From positions 26,024,875-26,088,874 of the forward strand of contig OY755170.1 in assembly GCA_963576735.1 (NCBI GenBank): 64,000 nucleotides of DNA. Direction: 5' to 3'. Below the pieces are notes generated by a model. It saw nothing but the letters and a program-made list of their open reading frames with translations, was not told the DNA's origin and made no database searches. Both the position numbers and the translations under genes were made by a program. Shown piece by piece: positions 48,395 through 57,745 of the stretch (the first letter of the stretch is position 1; each line of letters opens with the position of its first letter). Source of the DNA: Bedellia somnulentella (lineage: Eukaryota > Arthropoda > Insecta > Lepidoptera > Bedelliidae).

Positions 48395-48848
48395 ATATTA
48401 CATTATATTAATTTAGTAAGTTGCCAGGTACCTTTCGCATTTTATTAAAGGACGCACCGGCTATTTCAATGTGGGTCTTGATTTCCTGATCGGACTCCCA
48501 GTTTTTATCAACCCATGTGCCTCTCTATCTGGGTCCCTGCTACCGTGACTGAGGGGTTTAATGTCTTGTCTCTAGACACCACCATGATCTTCGTACATAC
48601 ATACATACATATACCCGTGAATAAATCTCTAAAAGGGGTAGCCAGAGCTGAGGAATTTTGGAAGTTGAGTGGGGAAAAGATGGTGGGGAATAAAGGTTGT
48701 TGGTGATGGGTCTCCAACCGCATCGCCCAAAAGTCCCTTAAAAAGCCCCAAGTCCGTTAGTCGCCTCTTACGTACACCCACCGTAAGAAATGGGGTAGTG
48801 CTATTCTAAGCCGACACTACACAGCGTCTTCTTGGGGAAGATTCTTAG
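48395..48848 (-). mobile_element. LINE reverse-transcriptase fragment (RTE/Proto2-like), split by SINE-A
   Basis: On the minus strand the frame to the left of the SINE reads KIMVVSRDK, then VAGTQIERHMG, a frameshift, and NWESDQEIKTHIEIAGASFN. This matches the region after the YADD box in RTE/Proto-type elements (KTK-MV-S ... IERV...W..D.EI..RI..A..AFN.M). The codons for KKT lie on the other side of the inserted SINE-A (48825-48835). Confidence 0.7.
48597..48824 (-). mobile_element. SINE-A inserted into a LINE RT fragment
   Basis: Minus orientation, with a small deletion in the GGCTGAGG...CTGG part and otherwise close to consensus, ending GACACTACACAGC. It separates AAGAAGAC from (AC)GAAGATC of the disrupted LINE frame. 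Confidence 0.88.
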
Positions 48849-48850
48849 CG

Positions 48851-51195
48851 ATGCTCCCCCCTCCTAAAGTTCTTCCCATCCTTCAAACCAATATCCAGCA
48901 CAGTCAAGTGGCAACGGCTACCCTACGCACAGTGCTGGATACATCACCTAACAGCATTGCACTGATCCAGGAGCCGTGGATCAGGGCAACCGGTACTGAG
49001 CTCATTATCGGAGCTGATGCGAATGCGCATTACCCGCTGTGGGGCTGCCACACGGCCAACCAAAGTGGAAAGGTACTATCAACCTATTTATTCTCTACTA
49101 ACCTTAACATAGCAAACATCGGATAAGAAACCCACCTGGGTCACATACAGAGGCCAAACTATAGTCGATATGACTCTAGTTAGCACTGGAGCTTCACACT
49201 TAGTCTCAAATTGGCATGTGTCAAAGGAGCTAAGTTGCGCTGACCATCGGCGGATCTGCTTCAACCTAACTAGCGACTACACACTACCTCCCCCCAAAAC
49301 GTAACCCACGAGTCACGAACGTACTCTCTTACAGATCTCTTTTAAAGACCTCTTAAGAAAACTTAACACACTCACCAATGAAAACACGGATGGCCCAACA
49401 CCAATCGCAAGCAAAAATGGAAACCGCAGCTATAATGGACTCTTTTGAATCCACCTGCCCGCTTAAACAACCAACAATTCCAGGGAAAGAAACAAGTAGG
49501 TGGTGGAGCCCTGAGTTGGTATAAATGCGCGGTGAACTACGCAGACTCTTTAATAAAGCAAAAAATTCCGGGCTACCTATAGACTGGGACAATTATAAAT
49601 GCATGTTAGCCACCTACAAAAAACGTATTCAATCTCGCAAAAGGCAAGCCTGGCGAAAGTTTTGTAGAAAATCGAACAATAAAGCGGCGAGGGTACGGAA
49701 AATTCTGTCTACCGATAGTAACCCCGCTGTAGGCCCGCTTAAAAAACCTGATAACTATGTGTAACACATATACCACGACAGATACAGAAACACATAAAAT
49801 GTTCCTAGACTGCCAATTCCCAGAATGTCGTCCTACAGATGACGCAAACTGGAATGAGGAGCAGAACATCTACCCCAATGAAGCGGACTGGCTCTTCGCA
49901 CAAGAGCTTGTCACTAAAGACCAGATTAAATGGGCGATAAAGCTGTTGATTTGAAAGGGTTGAAAGAACCTTTCAAATCAACAGGCCTAGATGGGATCAT
50001 CCCTGCTTTACTTCAGTGGGCGAGAGACATCCTGTCTCCCTGGCTGGTCAAAATCTACCAATCATGCATCGCATACAGATATGTACCGATAGCATGGCGT
50101 GAAGTTAAAGTAACTTTCATACCTAAACCTGGTAAGTCGGACTATACCGACCCGAAATCCTTTAGACCCCTTAGCCTTACATCCTTTCTCTTAAAAACTC
50201 TGGAAAGACTCTGTGACAGATGTATAAGAGAAAAATCACTTACGAAAAAACCCCTTCATACAAATCAACATGCCTATACCAAAGATAAATCAACTGAGAC
50301 TGCTTTGCACAATGTAATATCGAAAATAGAATGTGCACTCAACTCAAAGTTGTCAATATTAAAATTTCCCAAAGCCTAGGTCAACACAACACGGTATTCC
50401 AAGCAGAGTGTCTTGTAATAACCGAGGCGGCCATGGCAATTAAAGCCCGAGCAGTGTCCGATATGCATATCAGAATCATCTCGGACAGTGCATCTGTGCT
50501 GCAGGCTCTGGACCGCTGTGAATTCACTTCAGGGCTAGTCCTGCAGTGCCACAGAGCTCTTGAGGAGGCAGCTCGGAATAACACTTTAACCCTACAATGG
50601 ATAAGAGGCCACAGCGGCTCCTTGGGTAACGACGCTGCTGACGAACTGGCTAGGGGGGGTTCGGCAAGGGACCTACATGGTCCTGAACCGATAATACCCC
50701 TACCCTACGATTAGCTTCGCGCATGGCTAAAAGAACGCACTCACTCCCTCTCCAAGATACACTGGCAGGAAGAGCCCGGTTGCAGACAGTCGAAGGAAAT
50801 CATGCCAACCCTTGACAGGAAGCAGACCGGGCGTGCCCTGCGACTAAGCAGGAAAGATCTGCGGACAGTGACTGGAGTACTTACAGGACATACCACACTA
50901 AATAAACACTTATACACTATAGGCATTACCGACAGCCCCATGGGCCGAGCGTGCATGGAAGCTGACGAAACGGTCGCTCACGTGCTCCAGGAATGCACTG
51001 GGGTAGCCGATATCTGCTACAACACGATAGGATCCATAAAGTCGCTCCGAGAAGCGGTAGCTGACCCGGATAAGGTACTCGCCTTCTGGACGGAATTAGG
51101 TTGGGAGAATTAAATGACCACTTGGTCCACGTACAATGGCCTGCCATGCCAGGCTCAGTGCGGAAACCAGTGGCGTTTACCGCCCATCTAATAAT
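48851..51195 (+). pseudogene. I/LOA-type LINE remnant: endonuclease, RT, RNase H
   Basis: A decayed non-LTR retrotransposon. 48851-49126 encodes part of an APE-type endonuclease (LQTNIQHSQVAT; IALIQEPW; ELIIGADANAHYPLWG), with about 70 residues deleted between EPW and the GADANAH box. The SADH-like box (SCADHRRICFNL, about 49225) lies in another frame. 49525-49954 holds the basic linker region. 49930-50379 encodes the RT fingers (IPALLQWARDILSPWL; WREVKVTFIPKPGKSDY; SFRPLSLTSFLLKTLERL). The palm, including the catalytic YADD box, is deleted. 50385-50714 encodes RNase H without its first aspartate but with QAE, IISDSASVLQAL and GHSGSLGNDAADELA. 50715-51113 is the C-terminal tail (RKDLRTVTGVLTGH...C). 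The element ends near 51188 in TAATAATAATAATAA, a tail usual for I-type elements. It cannot encode an active protein. Confidence 0.88.
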
Positions 51196-52113
51196 AATAA
51201 TAATTGGTATATATGATCGAAGATCACAAGAATCAATACATATTGTGAAAACAATACATATTTGTGTCTCTTCTACTAATTGGCTTTAGTTTACTACGGC
51301 GTAAAGTAAACGATTAGATAAAACTCGCAATCCGCCTACTGCTTACTGTTCTGTCAGTATATTTTGATAAAACCATCTCTAGGTGTTATGTCCTTATAAT
51401 CATGGTCATAATAATATAATAATTAACTAATATATTTTTTATTGCCTTTTTTAAAAATTTGTTTTCAATTCCTGTAAAGGACTTTGCAAATTATGATTAA
51501 TAAATAAATGATTTCTCATCTTTCATTCAAAGAATGGGAACTTTACTAACTATGTAGATCATCTGTAAACAGAGAAAAGTAACTTAAAGTTAACGTAGTA
51601 GTAGTTAAGGTATTCGCCAAAACCCATCCTAAAGCATAACAACTCAACTCAGTTTTGTCTATGACTTCAACCAGTCCAGTCATTTAATGGCAACATTTAA
51701 ATTTTCTCATGATTGACACAAGGTGGCGTTAGAAGAATTTTACAAAGTTCATTTCGTCAACTGGACGACTTCATACAACACAAGTTTTTTATTTTTTACA
51801 TTTGTTGGGTCGGTTGTAAATTTTGTTCTTGTAATGGCTGCCACGCTCAAAGTTTAGCATATTGGTTATGTCATGACCATAAGAACATTGTGTATTAGTG
51901 ATACTGAAACAAGTTTACAAGTTGTGCATAGGGACAATGTCCGATTGAAAGGAGCTTCCTATCCATCCTCGAACGTTTCTTCTTTCATGTTTCCTTTTTT
52001 GGCAATTATGGACTCCGCATTTGTGTACTGTATGTAGGTAATTAGATAAAAGTTAATAAATAACGCATGCAGCGTGATCATAGTGTAGGCTTGGAGTTTT
52101 GTGTGTAAAGTGG
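51196..52113. other. Upstream region of Mbs, no repeat recognised
   Basis: AT-rich unique DNA between the LINE tail and the Mbs start. No open frame of note. Proximal promoter elements of Mbs would be here. Confidence 0.45.
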
Positions 52114-52148
52114 TCAGTTCGGCCTCAGAATGACTGAGACGAGGTCAT
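52114..52148 (+). promoter_or_regulatory. Candidate Mbs core promoter: initiator plus DPE
   Basis: TCAGT at 52114-52118 fits the arthropod initiator. If its A (52116) is +1, the bases at +28 to +33 (52143-52148) are GGTCAT, an exact match to the downstream promoter element RGWYVT at its required spacing. The 5' leader would be only 14 nt, and the DPE would lie in the coding sequence. Confidence 0.45.
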
Positions 52149-52372
52149 CTTCGGCGCTTTTCAAGCGGGCTGAGCAGCTGAAGAGATGGGAGGAATCTGA
52201 TACGAACAAACAGAGGTCAACCCCGAAGCAGCCTTCTCGTATTCGTTTTTCATCTGGAATAGTGTTTCTTGCGGCGTGTACTGCTGGGGACAAGGATGAG
52301 GTGCTGCGTCTCCTGGCGTCGGGCGCCGACATCAACACGTCCAATGTGGACGGTCTCACTGCTCTTCACCAG
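52130..52372 (+). CDS. Mbs: Myosin phosphatase targeting subunit (MYPT/Mbs), exon 1
   Basis: 81 complete codons from the ATG at 52130 to the donor CACCAG|GTCAGT, phase 0. An in-frame TAA lies 24 bp upstream, so the start is well supported. Residues 13-20, RAEQLKRW, fit the MyPhoNE motif (R-x-x-Q-[VIL]-[KR]-x-[YW]). Residues 37-40, RIRF, are the RVxF-type docking site for protein phosphatase 1 catalytic subunit. Residues 41-73 form the first ankyrin repeat (SSGIVFLAACTAGDKDEVLR, LLASGADINTSNVDG), and GLTALHQ starts the second. KRAEQLKRWEESDTN and VFLAACxxGDxDEV are strongly conserved in MYPT1/Mbs. The product targets PP1 to myosin light chain and other substrates in actomyosin regulation, opposed by Rho kinase. 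The remaining exons are beyond the window. Reading past the donor only extends into intron. Confidence 0.96.
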
Positions 52373-53820
52373 GTCAGTATTGTATGCTCACAGCATTTAC
52401 TTACCAATATTTATGATTATTCCTTATTAGATATAAGGAGTTGTTGTCAAAAATATTACCAATATAAAAACAATAGTTTTGTTATGTTCTTCTTGCATTT
52501 TTCAACTATACTGTCTAACTTGATTCTACATAGTAATGAGACAAAACTGTTGAATTTTATTTCAAACATCATATTTTTCACTCTGCTGGTAATACACCTT
52601 TATGTATCATAATCATAACACCAGACTTTTTGATGATATTTGATGCTGTGCAATTATTATTGTAGCTTACATATGTCAGCCAAACATTTCATAGAAATTG
52701 AAAATTAACCATTTAACGTAAATGAAATGAAATTTGACGGATTTAATTTGAATAAGTCATTGTAAGTACAAAATAGTTACAGTTATAGATTGAACGTTAT
52801 TATAAACCATGTTGGTTTAAATTAACACCATTATGAAAGCTGCTTTTGCTCGTAAGTGATAACAAAAAAAATGATTCGAGTAGTTCTAGTAAGTCAGGTA
52901 CATATCGAAAAAAAAGTGGGTGAAAGACTTTTTGAAGTAAAGTACTGCAATTAATAACATTTTGGCCATCGTAATATCACTATAATATGTATGTTATCAA
53001 TTTCAGATTATTAAGTGGTAATAGTGTCATTGTATTTTTAGATGAATACTTTAGAATACAAATTATACACAATAAAAACTGAATATCAAACAGCCTCTTA
53101 CTTTTTTAACTTATTAATTATGCATCATATCAAAACTATTATTAGTCATAAATGTGGCTTCAGCATACAAGTAAGAATAGAATAGAAAATACTTAATTAC
53201 ACATCACAAAAGAAATATTTACAAAATTTCATTACATAAGCAAAAGTGTAATTTGCGGCCTTATCACTTAAAGTGGTTTCTTCCAGTAAACCCTTTAATT
53301 TAATGTAAGTTATGAGTAAGAAGATCAAATGAAAAGAACAGATGAAGAAAGTAGGAAAAGGATTTTGGGTTATTACCTACGAGCATAGTTTCAAGGGTGT
53401 TTCAATTTGTTGTGTTGACCATGATGAATTTCCATTCTGGCAGCATAATTATGTAGATCAGTGTGACAATAATTCAACAAAAGTGGTCTCATAAGAGTAA
53501 CTATCTCTGGCCAGCCCACTGGAATGTAGATGCACCCTTAATAGCCTCATAGAGCATCCACAGGAAGAACTTAGCCAGTGCTATATTAGAAGGAAACTTT
53601 GAAGATTTCATGATCTTATTTCTTTATGCATGCCAAAGAAATAAAAATGATTGAGAGTTAAAGCTATATTGGTTTTTTATATGATTATGTTATTATATTG
53701 AGTCCTGTATGGCACTTCAAATACTAACTCAGTGTTACATGAATTTCAATTGGTAGTATACAATCAAAAGTTTGTTTCTGAGCGTTTAGAATAGTGTTTG
53801 GAAATAGACCGGAAGGAAGA

Positions 53821-54480
53821 AGAGAAATGCAGTGAATTAAGCCATAAATAACCTGATATTGATCCAGTAATTGTAGGAGAAGGCTCAAATGACATTGCAA
53901 AATGCTGTTTAAAAGAGAGGTTTGCCAGGATCATACAAAGTGGCGATCGATAGTCTCTGCCTACCCCAATGGTAATTAACGGCGTGAGTATATGTATGTA
54001 TGTAAAATGCTGTTCTGGTTTGCCTATGCATGTTATGCAGTGGTTATGGTAGTGAATGTTGGGCATAGCAAAAGAGCAAGAAAGTAGAGTGAATTTAGTG
54101 GAAATGATATCCCTTAGAAGTATACGTAATGTAAGGATGCGTGGTAGAGTGAGAAAAGGTGTTGTTAGTGTGTGATTAGGTGTGATGATGATGTAGTGTG
54201 CAAGATAGAAAAAGGAATGTTGAGGTGATTTAGTAAAATAGGGCAGATAGGTGAAAATAAAGAGGCGAAAGAGATAGAATATGCCAATAATGGAGAATGG
54301 CCATGCAAATAATTTTAATGATTGATGATTAAAGACCAGATAAAGGCAGGAGTCCAAAGTGAGACTATAAAACAGAATCTATGAGAAGAATAATGAATGT
54401 GAGGAAAGCAAAATAGATTAATTGGCCAAATTTAGTGTTTGCCTACCTGAATGGGAATGATGGGCGCCAGTATAATTAAG
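53821..54480 (+). mobile_element. RTE-like LINE, older decayed copy
   Basis: The segment encoding the GSECW...ESRVN-VEM-SLR--RNVR region (TGGTAGTGAATGTTGGGC, GCAAGAAAGTAGAGTG, ATGATATCCCTTAGAAG) and RWF-HI is recognisable, followed by a decayed 3' end near 54310-54480 (TTTGCCTACCTGAATGGGAA). It is full of stops and small deletions and is split by a younger insertion at 53910-54003. Confidence 0.78.
53910..54003 (+). mobile_element. RTE-like LINE, 94-bp 3' end insertion
   Basis: Only the last 94 bp of the element are present: GAGAGGTTTGCCAGGATC, CGATCGATAGTCTCTGCC, TACCCCAATGG, GGCGTGAGTATATGTATGT. It is flanked by the 11-bp duplication AAAATGCTGTT at 53899-53909 and 54004-54014, inside the older copy. 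Confidence 0.9.
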
Positions 54481-54724
54481 AAAATAGGTTTGATAAGACT
54501 AGGTTTTGGTGTTTGTTTCACAGACCTGGAAGAGTTATTGTATACAATCATCTAGATTTGGTTCGAACTATATTGCAATGAAATGAAAAACTTTGCATCT
54601 AAACTAAACAGTTAATATTTTTACAAGGCATAGTTCAAAGCTTATTTATCAGAGGCAAAAGTGAAGCTGGGATACACGCTTATCTTTCCACTATTTGATT
54701 TGACTGTATTTATTTCTTTTTATG

Positions 54725-54765
54725 ATGTGTAGTGCCGGATTAGAATGTCACAACCTCCAACAATT
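54725..54765 (+). mobile_element. SINE-A head fragment
   Basis: GATGTGTAGTGCCGGATTAG followed by AATGTCACAACC matches the first 35 bp of SINE-A. The rest is missing, replaced at about 54766 by the LINE fragment that follows. Confidence 0.55.
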
Positions 54766-54799
54766 GTGATAGTGCAAATCTGAGCCCCCACTACCCAGG

Positions 54800-55290
54800 C
54801 ATAGACTATTATTTGAAAGTGTTTCCCAAAAACTGTGACAGACATACTAGAAGTCTTAGATATAATAATAAAATTTTAATTGAAAAGTACAGATTGTCAA
54901 AAATAAATACATCTTTCATGGGGTCATGTGTAAAATTTTATAATAAAATACCTGATGACATTTTGAATCTAACAGAGAAGAAATTCAAATTAATAATAAA
55001 ACGCAGTCTTCATTTAAAAGCTTATTACAGTTTAAATAATTATATGATGGATGAAACTGCTTGGTGTCACCAGAGCTCTATTCAGGATATTTCCAGACAT
55101 ACACCAACATTGTAATATGACTAAGAAAATATGTGTGTTGCTGAGTTTCTTACGGGTTCTTCTCGCAAAAATACACTTTCCGAATCCGAAGTAGAGTCAG
55201 TAGAGTTGGATTTCACTTATACATAACTTTGTGACGTTCAATAAATAGAGAAAATTCTTATTATTTTGAAATAAATAGTTCTTAGCTAAG
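54800..55290 (+). mobile_element. jockey/CR1-like LINE, RT C-terminus and 3' end
   Basis: The open frame from 54813 encodes RHTRSLRYNNKILIEKYRLS, then GSCVKFYNKIPDDILNL, KKFKLIIKRSL, LKAYYSLNNYM. This is the usual C-terminal end of jockey/CR1-like ORF2 proteins in insects (R.TR....L..P.....S....VK.YN..P..I..L....FK..LK..L...A.YS..E). After the stop comes a 3' part with TTTCTTACGGGTTCTTCTCG, also found inverted at 60805-61060. It ends in an AATAAATAG-rich tail near 55250. Confidence 0.82.
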
Positions 55291-55297
55291 AACCTAA

Positions 55298-56395
55298 AGG
55301 TGTATTGCTCCTTCATTGATTTAGAGAAGGCGTATGATAGGGTGGTAAGAAAGTGTTTATGGGAGGTGTTATCCAAGTTCGGTTTGGGGAGTTGACTTAT
55401 ACGTGCACTGGTATCACTCTATGAGGATTCCAGTGCATGTGTGAGAGTAAACGGGGAAAATACTGACTGGTTCGGGATCTCTCGGGGTGTCCGATAGGGT
55501 TGTGTAGCTTCTCCGTGGCTCTTCAATTTGTTCATAGATGACTGTTTAACAGAGTTGCGTGAAAGTGATTATGGATTGAGAATGGGTGGATTTATCATTA
55601 AATGCCTCTTATATGCCGACGATCAAGTGCTACTTGCATCATCGGTGGAAGAGCTGCAAGAGATGATGAATATTGCATGTGCGTCTTTTGAAAAAAAGGG
55701 AATGAGGGTGAATGTGGATAAAACAAAAACTATGGTTTTTGAGAGAGAGGAGAATATGACCGAATGCGTGATTGAGATTATTGGTAAGAAAGTGGAACAA
55801 GTGAAAGAGTTTGTATATTTGGGAAGTTTGCTTACTAGGGATGGAAAGTGTGATGAAGATATCGAGAGAAGAGTGAAAAAGGGTAATGCGGTAAATGGAG
55901 CACTGGATAGTCTAATGTCTAGTCAATCGGTGTCTGAAAAGGCCCGAATGGCTGTGCATGATGCTGTCCTCGTTCCTACGCTTATGTATGGCAGTGAATG
56001 TTGGGTGTGGCAGAAGAAGCATGAAAGTAGAGTGAATGCAGTAGAAATGAGATCCCTCAGAAAAGTGTGTAATGTAAGGTTATTTGATCGTGTGAGGAAT
56101 GATGTGATTCGTGAAAGGTGTGGTGTAAAAGATGATATTGTAAGAAAGATAGAAAAAAGAATGTTGAGATGGTTTGGGCACATAGAGAGGATGGATGACA
56201 GTAAATTGGTGAAAGAGATATATAAAACCAATGTTGAAGGTAATGTTAGTAGATTAGATTAGTTAGTTAGATAGATTGATGGATGTAAACGAAGCTAGAG
56301 AAGTTTACCAGGATCGTACAAAGTGGCGATCGATAGTCTCTGCCTACCCCAATGAGAACTAACGGCGTGAGAATATGTATGTATGTATGTATGTT
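55298..56395 (+). pseudogene. RTE-like LINE, 5'-truncated RT pseudogene with complete 3' end
   Basis: The frame starts mid-RT at YCSFIDLEKAYDRVVRK (palm motif A) and passes LYEDSSACVRVNG, a GVR*GC box in which the usual Q codon is TAG (55495-55497), SPWLFNLFIDD, LLYADDQVLLASS (catalytic YADD), KTKTMVFE, FVYLGSLLTRDG, ERRVKKGNAVNGAL, LMYGSECWVW and MLRWFGHIERMDD. Another stop (TGA) is at 55393-55395. The frame ends at 56262 at NVSRLD*, where other copies continue NVSRGRPRKTH, so a small deletion or frameshift is present. The 3' untranslated part runs to the hairpin (56341-56366) and GGCGTGAGAATATG(TATG)n. It is non-functional but is the best template for the family here. Confidence 0.9.
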
Positions 56396-56445
56396 ATAAT
56401 CTTAATTTTCGATTGATCAGGTGATTCGAACCTGCCATATCCTTC

Positions 56446-56545
56446 TTTAACAATCACTTAAAAAGCACCAATTCCCTAGGTCGGCTCTTATGATACCTGA
56501 GGTAAGGAATGGGTTAGAGCTATTCCAAGCCGACGATACACAGCG
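56446..56545 (-). mobile_element. SINE-A head-side fragment
   Basis: On plus: ATCACTTAAAAAGCACCAAT, CCTAGGTCGGCTCTTATGA, GGAATGGGTTAGAGCTATTC, CAAGCCGACGATACACAGC. The tail half is missing. Confidence 0.75.
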
Positions 56546-57000
56546 ATAATTTAAAATATAGCATTTTGTATCCAGTTCCGTAATAGATGACGCGATAGTA
56601 TGATACCAGTAGGTTGGGTTTATATTTTCAATTGAAACATTGACAGACAGCTTTTGTGTCACAATCAATTTAGATTTGATTCCTGGAGAAAGAGACTTAA
56701 CAAGTCGTAAATGGTTGAAATTAATGCATCCACAAGCTTCTCAGAATTTAAGACATGATTTCATTAAATTTAACACGTTGGCTTTGTCCCTTGACTTCAT
56801 TTGCGGCGTAATTTAATTGTTCCTGTATTGTGGAAAGAAATAAATGAAGATGGACACTGCACGGATGAAATTAGCCTCTGGAAAAGTGCAATAAAAAATA
56901 ATTGTAAGGCAAACTCACTCGACGATATATTTATAATACATGAAACATATATAAATATAAATGAAACTAAGCATTAAACATCTATATTTATCATACAAAT

Positions 57001-57070
57001 CTTTAGCCGGGATCGAACCCACTACTTAGCTAGAAGCTAGTCGCATAACCACTACGCCACGGATAACGTC
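57001..57070 (-). mobile_element. tRNA-like SINE head relic
   Basis: On the minus strand: box A-like TGGCGTAGTGG and box B GGGTTCGATCCCGG. Arm lengths approach those of a tRNA, but the 5' and 3' ends do not pair and the locus sits among SINEs. Shares GTCCGTGGCG-like start with the piece at 19428-19512. Confidence 0.55.
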
Positions 57071-57156
57071 AAATATCTGCTAAAAATAAACACGGTCGCT
57101 GCCAAATCAGTAGCAGTTAAGGTAGCAGGTTACGGTCTAATAATAGTAATACAAAC

Positions 57157-57297
57157 CTTTTTAAATGATTGTTGTGCGATGCGGCAGGAGACATCATCCA
57201 CCATGCATTATTTTTCATCTTTTTCTCAAATAAACTTCCGGAACTGGCTGAGAATTGTCTATTTTTTAATCTCTGGCGACACCATTTTGGGATTTAT
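57157..57297 (+). mobile_element. SINE-A, older copy, partial
   Basis: CCTTTTTAAATGATTGTTGTG, GCGATGCGGCAGGAGACATC, CTTCCGGAACTGGCTGAGAA and CACCATTTTGGGATTTATA are recognisable. It is interrupted at its 3' end by the next insertion. Confidence 0.75.
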
Positions 57298-57307
57298 AAG
57301 ATCATAT

Positions 57308-57559
57308 TACATACATACATACATATACTCACGGCTATAAATCCCTCGAAGGGGTAGCCAGAGCTAGGGAATGAGACATTCCTCAGCCACCTTTGGAAGT
57401 TGCGTGGGGAAAAGATGGTGAAATAAAGGTTGTTGGTGATGGGTCTCCAACCGCATCGCCCAAAAATCCCTTAAAAGCTCCAATACCGTTAGTCGCCTCT
57501 TACGTACACCCTCCGGAAGAAATGAGGTAGTGCTATTCTAAGCCGACACTACACAGCAA
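57308..57559 (-). mobile_element. SINE-A, full length, with 10-bp target-site duplication
   Basis: All blocks in minus orientation, close to consensus. The duplication AAGATCATAT lies at 57298-57307 and 57560-57569. It inserted at the 3' end of the older copy. Confidence 0.93.
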
Positions 57560-57582
57560 AAGATCATATACTCCTAACAAAA

Positions 57583-57730
57583 GCACGTTAAGCCGTCGGT
57601 CCCAGCTATTATTACGGTAGTAGTCGTTAGTCTGCCAACCCGCAATTGGCCAGCGTGGTGGACTATGGCCAAATCGCCCTATATAGGGTAGGCTCGAACC
57701 CCTTGGTGGGGACATATATGGGCTGTGAGG
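57583..57730 (+). mobile_element. SINE-C, 5'-truncated, with 15-bp target-site duplication
   Basis: A 148-bp copy starting at GCACGTTAAGCCGTCGG and ending GGGCTGTGAGG. The duplication ATACTCCTAACAAAA lies at 57568-57582 and 57731-57745. This fixes the SINE-C 3' terminus at GTGAGG. Confidence 0.95.
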
Positions 57731-57745
57731 ATACTCCTAACAAAA

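Noticed and set aside
56447..56668. 73-codon minus-strand frame
   Set aside because: Overlaps a SINE-A fragment; shadow.
57001..57070. tRNA gene on the minus strand
   Set aside because: The ends do not pair, and a related piece occurs at 19428-19512; best explained as SINE heads.
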